Assembly (NCBI GenBank): GCA_944388635.1
Contig: CALXJN010000127.1
Coordinates: forward strand, 1-5,615
Length of the DNA stretch: 5,615 nt
Direction: 5' to 3'
Source: an uncultured Clostridia bacterium
Lineage (GTDB): Bacteria > Bacillota > Clostridia > TANB77 > CAG-508
In this document: one piece after another, positions 5,482-5,615 of the stretch
Numbering within the stretch: the first letter of the stretch is position 1
Layout: each line of letters starts with the position of its first letter
Program-made: the position numbers and the translations under genes
The notes under the pieces: generated by a model
What the model was told of the DNA's origin: nothing
The model's input: the letters and a program-made list of their open reading frames with translations, nothing else
Databases searched by the model: none

Positions 5482-5615
5482 TTATAACATTATTTTTTTA
5501 TATATTTCAATATATTTATCTGCCGATTTATCCCAACTATTATCTCTAGCCTTAGCATTTTTTATAATTCCATTCCATTGAGATTTATCTTTATAGATTG
5601 AGATAGCATATGAAA
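5482..5615 (-). CDS. glgA: glycogen synthase, C-terminal end (5' part lies beyond the right edge)
   Basis: The last 43 codons of a leftward gene were translated by hand, ending at TAA (5482-5484). GlgA transfers glucose from ADP-glucose to growing glycogen chains in the cytosol (glycosyltransferase family 5). The visible tail, including IYKDKSQWNGIIKNAKARDN and SWDKSADKYIEIYKKIML, matches the characteristic GlgA C-terminus: a Tyr-Lys segment, a Trp, then (D/N)-x-SW-x-x-SA-x-x-Y-x-x-x-Y. The catalytic Rossmann domains are outside the window. The identification rests on this short tail. Another family-5 or family-4 glycosyltransferase is possible, but the SW..SA..Y...Y pattern strongly favours GlgA. 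A strong hairpin terminator follows, so glgA is probably the last gene of its own operon and functionally separate from the sugar-acid genes. Confidence 0.8.
   Translation of the reverse strand, partial: SYAISIYKDKSQWNGIIKNAKARDNSWDKSADKYIEIYKKIML

Noticed and set aside
1..5615. CRISPR arrays, tRNA or rRNA genes, riboswitches
   Set aside because: I saw no regularly spaced repeats, no cloverleaf with a TTC-type arm and no recognisable riboswitch core in the intergenic regions.

Overview
The window is very AT-rich, with A/T-ending codons, strong AGGAG-type ribosome binding sites and long A and T runs. Together with the recognisable proteins (a GlgA C-terminus, an MscS channel, an IS91-like transposase remnant of a type I associate with fusobacteria) this suggests a low-GC anaerobe, most likely Fusobacterium or a relative. 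A clostridial host cannot be excluded from sequence alone.

Layout from left to right. Bases 1-376 (minus strand) encode the N-terminal part of an MscS-type mechanosensitive channel that runs off the left edge. Bases 377-604 are a divergent intergenic region with a probable mscS promoter, a bidirectional terminator-like hairpin (510-561) and a promoter and ribosome binding site for a rightward gene. Bases 605-1320 are a decayed IS91-family transposase. It keeps the N-terminal zinc-finger domain, appears to have lost both catalytic segments through internal deletions, and has a frameshift. Bases 1353-5395 (all minus strand) form a sugar-acid utilisation cluster, transcribed right to left: a FadR-type GntR regulator, an IlvD/Edd-family dehydratase, and a GntP-family permease. 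Bases 5482-5615 (minus) are the last 43 codons of glycogen synthase, glgA, followed by a long perfect terminator hairpin.

How the genes fit together: GntP permeases import gluconate-like acids, IlvD/Edd enzymes dehydrate them to 2-keto-3-deoxy acids, and FadR-type regulators commonly respond to such metabolites. A near-consensus promoter upstream of the dehydratase is followed, just downstream of its expected start site, by a 17-bp imperfect palindrome that is a good candidate operator for the neighbouring regulator. Between dehydratase and permease lies a terminator-like hairpin whose 5' arm could pair instead with the permease ribosome binding site, so permease expression may be tuned separately. 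The expected downstream enzymes (a keto-deoxy-sugar-acid aldolase and kinase) are not in the window.

I found no CRISPR array, tRNA, rRNA or clearly unprecedented system. The points most worth a second look are regulatory (the operator and the alternative hairpins), the true substrate of the dehydratase, and the selective loss of catalytic segments in the transposase remnant.
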